Both the position numbers and the translations under genes were made by a program. The notes under the pieces are model-generated. The model made no database searches. It was given only the letters and a program-made list of their open reading frames with translations, and had not been told where the DNA came from. Shown in pieces: positions 36,775 to 45,611 of a stretch of DNA of 64,000 nucleotides; within the stretch, counting starts at the first letter, position 1, and each line of letters starts with the position of its first letter. Source of the stretch: CAITWD01 sp963842065 (GTDB taxonomy: Bacteria > Actinomycetota > Thermoleophilia > Miltoncostaeales > Miltoncostaeaceae); assembly GCA_963842065.1 (NCBI GenBank), contig CAWJEW010000006.1:434001-498000 (forward strand). The letters are read 5' to 3'.

Positions 36775-36840
36775 CCGACCGCCGATGGTACCAGCACCGC
36801 CGGGCGGCCCCTGCCGCGGCTGGCGAGCGTCAGCGGCGCC

Positions 36841-37068
36841 TCAGGGCCGCTTGGTCGTGGCCGTGTTGAACGCCTCTTCGACCTCGCGGTCGAGCTGGGC
36901 CATGCGGCGGTCGCTGGCGCGCTTGCCCGCCTCGACGGCCTCCTCGAGCTGCTCGCGCAGGGCGGCATACTGCTCGCCCGCAAATGCCGGCCACTCGTTC
37001 GCATCCCGCGGCAGCTTGGAATACACGTACCCGAGGGCACCGAGCACCGCGATCGTGCGCAGCTTCAC
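36841..37068 (-). CDS. Small coiled-coil protein with N-terminal hydrophobic segment
   Basis: 75 residues from GTG 37068: a short hydrophobic start (TIAVLGALGYVYSKL) and then a charged helix. It overlaps the DUF948 stop as GTGA and precedes alaS by 66 bp. Its function is unknown; it resembles small YtxH-like envelope proteins often paired with DUF948. Confidence 0.65.
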   Translation of the reverse strand: MKLRTIAVLGALGYVYSKLPRDANEWPAFAGEQYAALREQLEEAVEAGKRASDRRMAQLDREVEEAFNTATTKRP

Positions 37069-37535
37069 GTGACCGCCTCCTGTTCGCCCGTGGCCCCACT
37101 CGCCGCGGCACCGGCCGCGGCGGCGGCATCCTTGCGTACCGGCGACTCGGACTGCGTGGCGGCCTGCTTGGCGTCGGCGGCACGGCGTGCGACGAAGGTC
37201 GCAATCCCCTCTTTCACGCCCGCAGCCACCCCGGTCAGCAGCCGAACCGGCGCCGTGGCGGCGCTCGAGATCGTCTGGATCGTGCGCTCGGCGCCCTTGG
37301 CGCCGTTGACCGCCGTCACCATGATCTCGTCCACGCGATCGATCTCGCGGTTGACGCCGTCCATCGTCGTCTGGGCCTTGCTGAGGATCGGCACGACCTC
37401 GTCTGTGACACGGGTCACCGACGTCCCCAGACGACCGAAGACACCGGCCATCCGCAGGAACAGATAGGCCAGCCCGAGACCGGTCAACAGGAGAAACAAC
37501 GAGAGTGCGGCCTTGAGGACGTCGGACCACTGCAC
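37065..37535 (-). CDS. DUF948-like membrane protein
   Basis: 156 residues. One N-terminal membrane helix (about 5-30) is followed by a long amphipathic region with repeated VTRVTDEVVPILSKAQTTMDGVNREIDRVDEI-type heptads, then an Ala-rich tail. The pattern matches DUF948 (YtxG-like) proteins, which have no settled function. GTG start, 3 bp after mnmA. Confidence 0.7.
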   Translation of the reverse strand: MQWSDVLKAALSLFLLLTGLGLAYLFLRMAGVFGRLGTSVTRVTDEVVPILSKAQTTMDGVNREIDRVDEIMVTAVNGAKGAERTIQTISSAATAPVRLLTGVAAGVKEGIATFVARRAADAKQAATQSESPVRKDAAAAAGAAASGATGEQEAVT

Positions 37536-37538
37536 GAG

Positions 37539-39023
37539 TTACTGGCTCCCGCTCGAAGGACGTGACACTGCGATCGTACCCGCTAGAACCAGTCGCCCGG
37601 CCTGATAGACCGTTGCGGTTTGCCCAGCCGCCACGCCAGGGGCCGGCTCCGCGAGCTCGACGCGTACCCCGGAATCGTCGATCGGGATGACCGCGCGACC
37701 TTCAAGCGGCTGGCCGCGGTAGCGGACCCGGACCTCGAACGGCGCGTCCAGATCAAGCACGTCGTGCGCGACCGCGGGTCGCAGCTCCAGGCCCCACGTC
37801 GCGAGGGCCGCCCGTGGCCCGACGACGACCGCATTGCGCGCCGGATCGGTGCCGAGCACATACAGCGGCTCGGCGGCGGCCACCCCGATCCCCTTGCGCT
37901 GGCCCACCGTGAAGCGCCAGTAGCCCTGGTGTTCGCCGATCGGCGTGCCGTCGAGATCGACGATCGGCCCGAACTCGGGCTCAAGGTCCGCGTTGCGCTC
38001 GAGAAACGGCCCGTAGCCGTCGGCGCCGACAAAGCAGATCTCCTGGCTCTCGACCGCCTCGGCGGCCGGCAGCGCGGCCGCGCGCGCCCGGGCGCGCACC
38101 TCGGGCTTGGTCAGCTCACCGAGCGGGAACACCAGCCGCGCCAGCGTCTGGGGCCCCAGCATGCTGAGCATGTAGCTCTGGTCCTTGGACGCATCGACGG
38201 CCGCCGCCAGCACGCGCGCGCCGCGTGCCCCCGGGACGACCCTGGCGTAGTGGCCCGTGGCAAGGCCGTGCGCGCCGACGAGCGCCGCCGCCTCGGCCAG
38301 GACCTTGAAGCGCACGCTGCCGTTGCAGACCACGCAGGGGTTCGGGGTGAGGCCCGCCGCGTAGCCGGCGATGAACGCCTCGACGACCCCGTGGCGAAAC
38401 GGCTCGGCGGCATCGATCGTCAGGTGCGGGATCCCGAGCGCGTGGGCGCTGGCGCGCGCGAGTCGCACGGTCTCGGGCGAGCAGCACGAGCGCTCGGCCG
38501 CGACGGCCGTCGGGTCGTGCCAGAGGCGCATCGTCACGCCCACCACATCCCACCCCGCCTCGCACAACAACAGGGCCGCCACGGCCGAATCCACCCCGCC
38601 GCTCATCGCGACGGCCACGCGAGCGGACTCGAGCGGCAGCCCCGGCTCGCCCAGCCGCGCCGAATACCAGGCCTCGAGCGCCCGCGCCACGGCGTCGCTG
38701 GTGATCTCCGCAGCATGCCGGCGGGCGTCGCCGAGCCCGCCGAGATCCCGATCGAGCCGGTCGCTCGACAGCAGCATCGCCGCGCGTAGCTCGGCACCCT
38801 CCAGCCGGGTGCAGGCGGCGCTGGCGGCCGCGAGCGCTGCCGGGCACCCGTAGGCCAGAAACCGCGCCGCGACGATGCGCTCGTCGACGACGCGCAGCTG
38901 GATGCGGACGACATCCCCGCAGCCGATGGCCCCGGATTCCCCGACCGCGTTGGCGCCCTCGAGGGGTCCGGCGCCCGTCGGGTTCGCGACGTGGCGGATG
39001 ATCTCAGGCGGGTATGCGGGCAC
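37539..39023 (-). CDS. mnmA: IscU-like domain fused to tRNA 2-thiouridylase MnmA
   Basis: 494 residues. Residues 1-120 are an IscU/NifU-N scaffold fold keeping C35 (IGCGD) and C60 (YGCPAA). The third cluster ligand, normally HCS near 104, reads RRHAAE and is lost. Residues 135-494 are MnmA with the PP-loop SGGVDS (141-146), the catalytic C230 in PNPCVVC and C329 in SQEICFVG. MnmA thiolates U34 of tRNA-Lys, Glu and Gln. The fusion may deliver sulfur or a cluster directly. Confidence 0.9.
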   Translation of the reverse strand: MPAYPPEIIRHVANPTGAGPLEGANAVGESGAIGCGDVVRIQLRVVDERIVAARFLAYGCPAALAAASAACTRLEGAELRAAMLLSSDRLDRDLGGLGDARRHAAEITSDAVARALEAWYSARLGEPGLPLESARVAVAMSGGVDSAVAALLLCEAGWDVVGVTMRLWHDPTAVAAERSCCSPETVRLARASAHALGIPHLTIDAAEPFRHGVVEAFIAGYAAGLTPNPCVVCNGSVRFKVLAEAAALVGAHGLATGHYARVVPGARGARVLAAAVDASKDQSYMLSMLGPQTLARLVFPLGELTKPEVRARARAAALPAAEAVESQEICFVGADGYGPFLERNADLEPEFGPIVDLDGTPIGEHQGYWRFTVGQRKGIGVAAAEPLYVLGTDPARNAVVVGPRAALATWGLELRPAVAHDVLDLDAPFEVRVRYRGQPLEGRAVIPIDDSGVRVELAEPAPGVAAGQTATVYQAGRLVLAGTIAVSRPSSGSQ

Positions 39024-39073
39024 CCGGGAAGGTTACCCGCTCGGCCTCCGGCCGGGCCAGGCCGCGGCCGGGC

Positions 39074-39643
39074 TCAACTCATCGGCGCCGCGATCGCCGC
39101 GCTGAGCGCCGCCGAGATCACGCTCGCATCGACGTAGCCGGTCCAGGTGTTGGCGATCTCTCCGTCGCTGCCGATGATCACCACGCTCGGCGTGCTGGTC
39201 ACACCCAGCAGCGTCGCCAGGTCGCCGTAGCTGTCCCCGGTGTTGACGTCGTAGACCAGGTAGCGCACGCCGGCGATCGCCTGTTGCGGGGACGCGAGTC
39301 CCGCGATGGCGGCCGCGACCGCATCATCGTCGGCCTGCCCGCGCTCCACGAAGCCGACCACCACGATCTCCTGGTTGCGCAAGGCGCCGGTCACCGCGGC
39401 CGGGGTCTGGGCGTCGGTGACCACGCGCTGCCCGGGCGGCGTGGGGTTTGCCACAGGCGGCGTGGGGTTTGCCGCAGGCGTCGGGGTCGCCAGCGGGGTC
39501 CCGAGCACCGGCGTGCTCGTGCCGCCACCCGAGCCGGAGCCGAGAAAGCGGAACGCCACCACGATGACCAACAGGGCGACGACCGCCCCGACGATCAGCC
39601 GGCGACGCGGCAGGCCGGCCAGACGCTCGCGCACGCCGCTCAC
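39074..39643 (-). CDS. Membrane-anchored thioredoxin-fold protein lacking CXXC
   Basis: 189 residues from GTG 39643. A basic start and one membrane helix (about 14-32) lead into a Pro/Thr-rich linker with two ANPTPP units, then a thioredoxin-like domain. The cis-Pro loop is present (STPSVVIIG) but FVERGQADD replaces the CXXC site, so it is unlikely to be a redox enzyme. Confidence 0.65.
   Translation of the reverse strand: MSGVRERLAGLPRRRLIVGAVVALLVIVVAFRFLGSGSGGGTSTPVLGTPLATPTPAANPTPPVANPTPPGQRVVTDAQTPAAVTGALRNQEIVVVGFVERGQADDDAVAAAIAGLASPQQAIAGVRYLVYDVNTGDSYGDLATLLGVTSTPSVVIIGSDGEIANTWTGYVDASVISAALSAAIAAPMS
39435..39476. repeat. 21-bp tandem repeat, two units
   Basis: Two copies of GGCGGCGTGGGGTTTGCCRCA, one base different, in frame within the linker of the thioredoxin-fold gene. 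Unit number probably varies among relatives. Confidence 0.75.
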
Positions 39644-39973
39644 ACGCGCGGCTCCTGCAGATGAAAGACCCCACCGTGCCGTTCCGGTATGAGTGCTGAA
39701 CCTGCAGTAGCAGGTGGGACGCGTGCAGCCGCGGCACACAGTGCGGCGACCAAACATCGCATCCCGGGTATTAAGTGTTGGCTCAGGCTTCGCGCCGGTG
39801 GCGCACACGGTCGGGTCCTTTGAGAGTAGTTGCTTTCTGATGTGTCGACAATCTTGTTCGGCAACTCAAGACCCTGGAGCGAAACAGTCCGACACGTTCG
39901 CTGCGGAACCGATTGCCGACACCGGGCGGCCATCGACCATGACGGCCTCGTCGTGCCGTACCCTCAGATCACG
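39644..39973. other. Divergent intergenic region
   Basis: 330 bp with no convincing gene or tRNA. It is relatively AT-rich near 39766-39860. TATTAAGTGTTGG at 39769 resembles the TATTAAGT element upstream of pilin A. Promoters for the flanking divergent genes are expected here. Confidence 0.4.
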
Positions 39974-40270
39974 ATGACCCTCACGCCGCTCGCCGATCGC
40001 CTGGAGATGCTGCTCGTCGCCCAGTGGCTGGAGGCCGGCGCTCCCGACGACGGCAACATCACCTTTCAGGTCCTCGCCGCGGCGCAGGAACTCGGCTGCG
40101 CCGAGGGCCGTGCGGGGGTGCTGGAGATCATGGCCGCGCTCGGCGCGCTCGAGGAGGCCCGGCGCATCCGGGTCGAGTGGTCCGCAAGCGCCGGTGCGCC
40201 AGCGCTCGTCCGGCTGGCCGACGGCCTGCGCCGTGACGCCAGACGGGCCTTCGAGCCGCCGCCGGTCTAG
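39974..40270 (+). CDS. Hypothetical protein, 98 residues
   Basis: A helical small protein beginning MTLTPLADRLEMLLVAQWLEAG. It has a possible winged-helix-like pattern (ITFQVLAAAQELGCAEGRAGVLEIMAALGALEEARRIRV) but no firm domain. The stop overlaps the convergent gene's stop in CTAG. Confidence 0.5.
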   Translation: MTLTPLADRLEMLLVAQWLEAGAPDDGNITFQVLAAAQELGCAEGRAGVLEIMAALGALEEARRIRVEWSASAGAPALVRLADGLRRDARRAFEPPPV

Positions 40271-41247
40271 AGGCCGACGAACTTGGTCGGCGTCGCGTCC
40301 GGGCCGATCGATGCCCAGAAGCCGGCGGGCGTCGCCACGAGGGCACGCGCCGGCGCGCTGACGATCTGGATCTGGCGAAGCGATGGCTGCACGAGCGAGA
40401 TGTCGATCACCTCGCCGGTCGCGGGCGCGCTGACCACCACGTGCCCGTCTGAGACCGAGACGGCCTGCATGTTCGACGGGACGGACATGCGCTGGATGAT
40501 GTGGCCGCTGGTGGCGTTCAGATGCAGGACCTGGCCGCGGACCAGCACGCACAACAGGCCGCCGTACGAGGAGATGCCCACCGGCGCCCGGGATGTCGCG
40601 AGGACGGCCGTTGCCCACTCCTTGCCCGGCCGGGAGAAGATCTCCGACAGCTGGGTCCCACCGGTCGGCGTGCGCGTCAGCGCCCAGACCCCGCCCGGGA
40701 CCGCCGCGAGGCCGAGGATCGGCTCAGTGACCGTGACCGCCGCCCGCTGGATCGGCTGGATCGACAGTTCGGCGGCCGTCCAGACCGTCGGCTCGTGGAC
40801 GTTGATCGGCTCGATCTGACGCCCGCCCGCGACCGCGGCCCACAGCCACCCGCCGGCGCTGGCGATCAGCAAGTGCCCCGGACCAAGGTGCTGCGGCGTG
40901 GTCGTCCAAACCTGCTGAAGGTTCGTCTCGTCGGTGGTGTAGCCCAGGAGCGTGCGTCCGCGGGCGATCCAGACCCGGTGCGTGCCGACGGTAATCGCCG
41001 TGGCGATCGGCATTGCCGCGGGCGGCGGGATCAGCAGCCGCCCCGGGGGCGCCTGGACGTCAAGACGGGTCAGCGCGCCGTCGCGCAACGTGAACACGCC
41101 GGCATGGCCGTTGGCCGCGACGACCACATGCGCGGGCGCCGCGGTCGTCGCCAGGTTGCGGGAGCCGAGCACGCCGGTCGCCGACGAGGCCGCCGCGACG
41201 GCGCAGCCGACGACCACGGCCGCGGCCAGGATGCGCCGGCGCCTCAC
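40267..41247 (-). CDS. Secreted beta-propeller-like protein
   Basis: 326 residues. A signal peptide or anchor (RRRRILAAAVVVGCAVAAASS) precedes repeated short beta blades (HVVVAANGHAGVF, HRVWIARGRTLLGY, GGWLWAAVAGGRQI, GGVWALTR). The spacing fits a 6-7 blade propeller; no catalytic motif is seen. The GTG overlaps the aspS stop (GTGA), so it is read with aspS and hisS. Confidence 0.6.
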   Translation of the reverse strand: MRRRRILAAAVVVGCAVAAASSATGVLGSRNLATTAAPAHVVVAANGHAGVFTLRDGALTRLDVQAPPGRLLIPPPAAMPIATAITVGTHRVWIARGRTLLGYTTDETNLQQVWTTTPQHLGPGHLLIASAGGWLWAAVAGGRQIEPINVHEPTVWTAAELSIQPIQRAAVTVTEPILGLAAVPGGVWALTRTPTGGTQLSEIFSRPGKEWATAVLATSRAPVGISSYGGLLCVLVRGQVLHLNATSGHIIQRMSVPSNMQAVSVSDGHVVVSAPATGEVIDISLVQPSLRQIQIVSAPARALVATPAGFWASIGPDATPTKFVGL

Positions 41248-43028
41248 TGGCGCTGGCCCTCGGCCGGGGCGACCGTCGAGCGGATGCCCAGTTCACGCAG
41301 CTGCGGTGCATCGACGTGGGCCGGCGCCCCGGTCAGGGGATCGCTGCCCGTGGCGGTCTTGGGGAAGGCGATGACGTCGCGGATCGAGGGCTCGCCCGCC
41401 AGCTGCATGACCAGGCGATCCAGGCCCAACGCGACCCCTCCGTGCGGCGGCGCCCCGAGCTCCAGCGCGCGCAGCAGGAACCCGAACCGCTCCTGTGCCT
41501 GTTCGGCCTCGAGTCCAATCACGGCAAAGACCCGCTCCTGAAGATCGGTGCGATTGATCCGGATGCTGCCCCCGCCGAGCTCGAGGCCGTTCATCACGAC
41601 ATCATAGGCTTGGGCGAGCACCGCGCCGGGACTCGATTCTAGGCGATCTTCGTCCTCGGGTCGCGGTGCGGTAAACGGATGGTGCAGCGCATCCCAGCGC
41701 GCCTCGTCGGCGTTCCACGCGACCAGCGGGAAATCGACGACCCACACTGGCGCCCAGAGCCCGTCGGGGATCAGCCCGAACCGCTCGGCCCACCGTGTCC
41801 GCAGGATGCCCAGCACGTGCTGGGCGGCCGCCTCGGTGTCGGCGACCATCGTGATCAGGTCGTCCTCGCGGGCGCCGAGTCGCTCGGCCAGCCCGGACAG
41901 GAACTCCGCCTTGACCGAGGCCCGCAGGGCGCCGGCCGCCCCGGGCACCGCCCACACCAGTCCCTTGGCCCCGAGCTCCTGGGCTTCGGTGACCAACCCG
42001 TCCAGGTCCTTTCGCGACAGGCCGGCTCCGGCGCCCGGGAACACGATCGTCCGCACGACGCCGCCGGCCCCGACGACGCTGCCGAACACCCCCAGCCCCG
42101 ACGCGGCGGCCTGCGGGCTCCAGTCATGCATCTCGCAGCCGAACCGCAGGTCGGGCCGGTCGCTGCCAAAGCGGCGCATCGCCTCGGCGTAGCCCATGCG
42201 CGGGAATGGCGTGGTGAGCGCGATCCCCGCCTGGGCCCACGCGGCCACGAGAACTGCCTCCACCAGCCGCTGGATGTCGGCCGGCTCCACAAAGGACGCC
42301 TCGATGTCGACCTGGGTGAACTCCGGCTGGCGATCCGCGCGCAGGTCCTCGTCGCGGAAGCAGCGAACCACCTGGTAGTAGCGCTCGATACCGCCGACCA
42401 TCAACAGCTGCTTGAACAGCTGCGGGCTCTGCGGCAGCGCATAGAACGTGCCCTGTTGCAGGCGCGAGGGCACCAGGAAATCGCGCGCGCCCTCCGGGGT
42501 GGAGCGGGTCAGCATCGGCGTCTCGACCTCGAGGAATCCCTCGGACTCCAGGACGGCGCGGATGGCGTTTACGACCCGGCCGCGCAGCTCGAGCGCGTGC
42601 AGCCGCGGCGCGCGGCGCAGATCCAGGTACCGATAGGTCAGACGCAACTCCTCACCGACCTGGGTGTGCTCGTCCTCGACCGAGAACGGCAGCGGCGCGG
42701 CCCCGGCGAGCACGACGAGCTCGGTGACCTGCAGCTCGACCGCGCCGGTCGGGATCCGTGGGTTGAGCGTGTCGGCGCTGCGCGCCACGAGCGTGCCCGA
42801 CGCGCTGATCACGTCCTCGAGCGACAGGCGCTGGGCGAGCTCGAAAACGTCGCCGGCGTCGGGATGGATCACCAGCTGCAGCACACCGCTGCGGTCGCGC
42901 AGGTCGATAAACAGGACCCCGCCATGATCCCGGCGCCGGTGGACCCAGCCCGCCACGCGCACCTCGGCGCCGTGGGCGCCGGCGGCATCCACGCAGGTGT
43001 GGGTGCGGAACCGCTCGGCACCGATCAC
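41244..43028 (-). CDS. aspS: Aspartyl-tRNA synthetase
   Basis: 594 residues. An N-terminal OB-fold anticodon domain (VAGWVHRRRDHGGVLFIDLRDRSG) precedes the class II core with QSPQLFKQLLMVGG, FRDEDLRADRQPEFTQVDIE and GLDRLVMQL. A GAD insertion is present at about 290-420, as in bacterial-type AspRS. Whether it also charges tRNA-Asn cannot be told by eye. The GTG overlaps the hisS stop. Confidence 0.96.
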   Translation of the reverse strand: MIGAERFRTHTCVDAAGAHGAEVRVAGWVHRRRDHGGVLFIDLRDRSGVLQLVIHPDAGDVFELAQRLSLEDVISASGTLVARSADTLNPRIPTGAVELQVTELVVLAGAAPLPFSVEDEHTQVGEELRLTYRYLDLRRAPRLHALELRGRVVNAIRAVLESEGFLEVETPMLTRSTPEGARDFLVPSRLQQGTFYALPQSPQLFKQLLMVGGIERYYQVVRCFRDEDLRADRQPEFTQVDIEASFVEPADIQRLVEAVLVAAWAQAGIALTTPFPRMGYAEAMRRFGSDRPDLRFGCEMHDWSPQAAASGLGVFGSVVGAGGVVRTIVFPGAGAGLSRKDLDGLVTEAQELGAKGLVWAVPGAAGALRASVKAEFLSGLAERLGAREDDLITMVADTEAAAQHVLGILRTRWAERFGLIPDGLWAPVWVVDFPLVAWNADEARWDALHHPFTAPRPEDEDRLESSPGAVLAQAYDVVMNGLELGGGSIRINRTDLQERVFAVIGLEAEQAQERFGFLLRALELGAPPHGGVALGLDRLVMQLAGEPSIRDVIAFPKTATGSDPLTGAPAHVDAPQLRELGIRSTVAPAEGQRQ

Positions 43029-44278
43029 AGGGATCCCTCCAACTGCGACAAGCGCACCTCGATCTGTTCCCCGGACTGCATGTCGCGCACCACGGCGATC
43101 CCCTGCTCGCGCTCGTGCGGTCCGATGATCACGGTCCGCCGCGCACCGACGCTCGCGGCATGGCGCATCATTCCCTTGAGGCTGCGTCCCGCACGGTCGG
43201 CCTCACATGAGCGTCCACGCGCCCGCAGCCGAGCCATCATGGCAAATGTCTCCAGACGCGACGCATCGTCGACCGCCGCGAAGTAGAGATCGACCCCGGG
43301 CGCAGGCACCACACGACCCGCGGCCTCGAGCGCCAAGACGATGCGCTCGATCCCGGTCCCGAACCCGACACCCGACAGCTCGGGGCCGCCGAGCTCGTGC
43401 ACCAGACCGTCATAGCGCCCGCCGCCGCCGATCCCGCTCTGCGCACCCAGCCGGTCGCAGGTGAACTCGAAGACCGTATGGGTGTAGTAGTCGAGCCCGC
43501 GCACCAGCGACGGGTCCTCGTCGTAGGCGATCCCGATCGCATCGAGTGCCGCCCGCACCCCGGCGTAGTGCGCCGCGGCCGCGTCCGAGAGCGCGTCCAC
43601 GACCCGCGGGGCCCCGGCCATGACCGTCGCCACCGTGGGGTCCTTAGTGTCGAACAGGCGCATCGGGTTCTCGGACATGCGCTGGCGGGCCTCCTCGGGC
43701 AGCGCCTCGGCATGTGCGCTCAGGTACTCCACGAGCGCCGCCCGGTACGGGCCGCGCGAGGCGGCATCGCCGAGGCTGGAGATCCGCAGGCGCACGTCGG
43801 GGACTCCGAGCGCCCGGTAGATCCCCGCCAAGAGCGCGATGATCTCCGCGTCCAGCAGCGGGTCGTCGGACCCGATCACCTCCGCGCCGATCTGGGTGTG
43901 TTCCCGGAAGCGCCCCGACTGAGGGGCCTCGTAGCGGAACATCGGGCCGGTGTACCAGAGCTTGACCGGCAGGGGCAGCTTGTGCATCCCGTGCTCGACG
44001 AAGGCGCGCACCACGCCGGCGGTGCCTTCGGGGCGCAGCGTGATCGAGCGTCCCCCGCGGTCCTCGAACGTGTACATCTCCCTGCGCACGATGTCGGTGC
44101 TCGCCCCGACACCCCGCGCGAAAACCTCGGTGTGCTCGAAGGTGGGGGTCGTCAGCTGCCCGAACCCGTAGGCGGCGAACATGTCGGCCGCGACGGCGAG
44201 GATCTGGCGGCGGATCCGATGCTCGGCGGGCAGGATGTCCCGTGTGCCGCGCGGCGCCTCGAGGCGCCCTGCGCTCAC
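43025..44278 (-). CDS. hisS: Histidyl-tRNA synthetase
   Basis: 417 residues with EAPRGTRDILP, TLRPEGTAGVVRAF, the histidine motif GLDYYTHTVFEF and motif 3 GFGTGIERIVLALE. GTG 44278 was chosen for the standard N-terminus and because it overlaps the upstream stop as GTGA. Confidence 0.96.
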   Translation of the reverse strand: MSAGRLEAPRGTRDILPAEHRIRRQILAVAADMFAAYGFGQLTTPTFEHTEVFARGVGASTDIVRREMYTFEDRGGRSITLRPEGTAGVVRAFVEHGMHKLPLPVKLWYTGPMFRYEAPQSGRFREHTQIGAEVIGSDDPLLDAEIIALLAGIYRALGVPDVRLRISSLGDAASRGPYRAALVEYLSAHAEALPEEARQRMSENPMRLFDTKDPTVATVMAGAPRVVDALSDAAAAHYAGVRAALDAIGIAYDEDPSLVRGLDYYTHTVFEFTCDRLGAQSGIGGGGRYDGLVHELGGPELSGVGFGTGIERIVLALEAAGRVVPAPGVDLYFAAVDDASRLETFAMMARLRARGRSCEADRAGRSLKGMMRHAASVGARRTVIIGPHEREQGIAVVRDMQSGEQIEVRLSQLEGSL

Positions 44279-44613
44279 TTGGCGCCCGCCCCGGAGCCCG
44301 TCCACTTGCGCATCTGCGAGCGGTAGCGCCAGCGCTCGATGAGGAATCCCATCCCGAACATGATCCCGAAGCCGATCAGGCCGATCCCGACCGCGAAGAT
44401 CGTGTTGATGCGCAGGATGAAGACCAGCACCAGCACGTAGCCCGCCGCGATGATCCCGGCGCGTTTGAGCACCCCGTGGGACGACGGCGGGACCGGCTCG
44501 CCGGGCTTGCGCTTGGGGCCGTTCTTGGCTTCGGAGGCGACCTCGCGCTCGGCTTTCGGGCTGCGGGCCGGCGGTGGGCCTGTCGGGCGGGGCTTGCGGC
44601 GCTTGGCGATCAC
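44275..44613 (-). CDS. Small two-helix membrane protein
   Basis: 112 residues. A Lys/Arg/Pro-rich cytoplasmic N-terminus (about 45 residues) is followed by two membrane helices (about 55-100) and a basic tail. AAGGAG precedes GTG 44613; GTG 44634 would overlap ftcD by 14 bp. Its function is unknown; it is coupled to hisS. Confidence 0.65.
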   Translation of the reverse strand: MIAKRRKPRPTGPPPARSPKAEREVASEAKNGPKRKPGEPVPPSSHGVLKRAGIIAAGYVLVLVFILRINTIFAVGIGLIGFGIMFGMGFLIERWRYRSQMRKWTGSGAGAK

Positions 44614-44620
44614 GGACTCC

Positions 44621-45521
44621 TTACCACTCGTCACGGGCGAGCGCCGGGCAACGTTCCTCGAGCAGTTGTGCCGGCGTAAACCGACGCAGGCCGAGTTCCT
44701 CGGGGCTCACGCCGCCCAACGCATGACGCGGCATCAGACCCACGAGTTCGCTCGCACCCAGCTCGACCCCGAGTCGGTCTGCCTCACGGCGAACCGCCTG
44801 CATGACCAACCAGGGCGGCGTACTGCGTGAGTCTTCCAGGTTCATCGACACCTGTGCAATGCCTGCGTTGGGCAAGTACAGCCCCATCGCCCGCACGCCG
44901 GGCAGGCCGCCGCCGGATTCCCGCACGCGATCGGCGATCGCGCGCGCCTCGGCGAGGCTCGCGTAGGGGAGCTCCACGTTCCAGGCGATCAGCGGCGGAC
45001 GCACACCGACCAGGACGCACCCGGCCGTCGGGTGCAGCCGGGGCGGACCGGCGTCGGGCACCAGCTCCCCGTCGGCGATCGCGTCGGACAGCCGCTCGGG
45101 CCCGTAGGAGCGCAGCCCGTACGGCCGCGCGAGTTCGGGCGTCGTGGCGATCTGCCCGTAGTAGAACACCGGCAGGTCCAGCTCGTAGCCGATCCGCTCC
45201 CCGACGGTGTGCGCGATGTCGCGCGCAACGGGCGCGTCGCCCGGACCCAGCACGACGATCGGCGCGAGGTCGAGCGCGCCGGTGGACGGGTGCACCCCGC
45301 GATGGCGGCGCAGGTCGATCCGCTCGAGCGCGGTCGCCGCCAGACCCACGAGGGCGTCGCAGAGGCCCGAGCGGCGTGCCGGCGATGCTCAAGACCGTCC
45401 GGTTGTGGTCAGGGTCGGTGTGCCGGTTGATGACGGCGGCACCAGGTACCCTGCAGGCAGCGGTCAGCGCGGCGATGGTTTCCTCGTCGCGGCCCTCGCT
45501 GACATTGGGCACCGACAGCAT
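44621..45521 (-). CDS. Glutamate formimidoyltransferase (FTCD N-domain type), frameshifted
   Basis: About 299 residues if repaired. It starts LSVPNVSEGRD, the family N-terminus, from ATG 45521. After SIAGTPLG an extra base in CCC 45366-45368 must be removed to continue as LCDALVGLAATALERIDLRRHRGVHP. WNVELPYASL and YLPNAGIAQVSMNLED follow. It transfers formimino groups between glutamate and tetrahydrofolate. No histidine-degradation genes lie nearby, so it may act as a folate enzyme only. Confidence 0.85.
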
Positions 45522-45611
45522 TCGCGACGGGGTGACCGGGGGGGTGTCCAGCTCCCCGGATCCCGGTTGAGCGTGCCCATTGCCCGCGATATCGTTCACC
45601 GGTGAATCACC

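Noticed and set aside
34195..37467. Open frame of about 1090 codons on the plus strand
   Set aside because: It is antisense to alaS and its neighbours, is low complexity with long Arg/Gly/Ala/Asp runs, and has no domain. It is a product of high GC.
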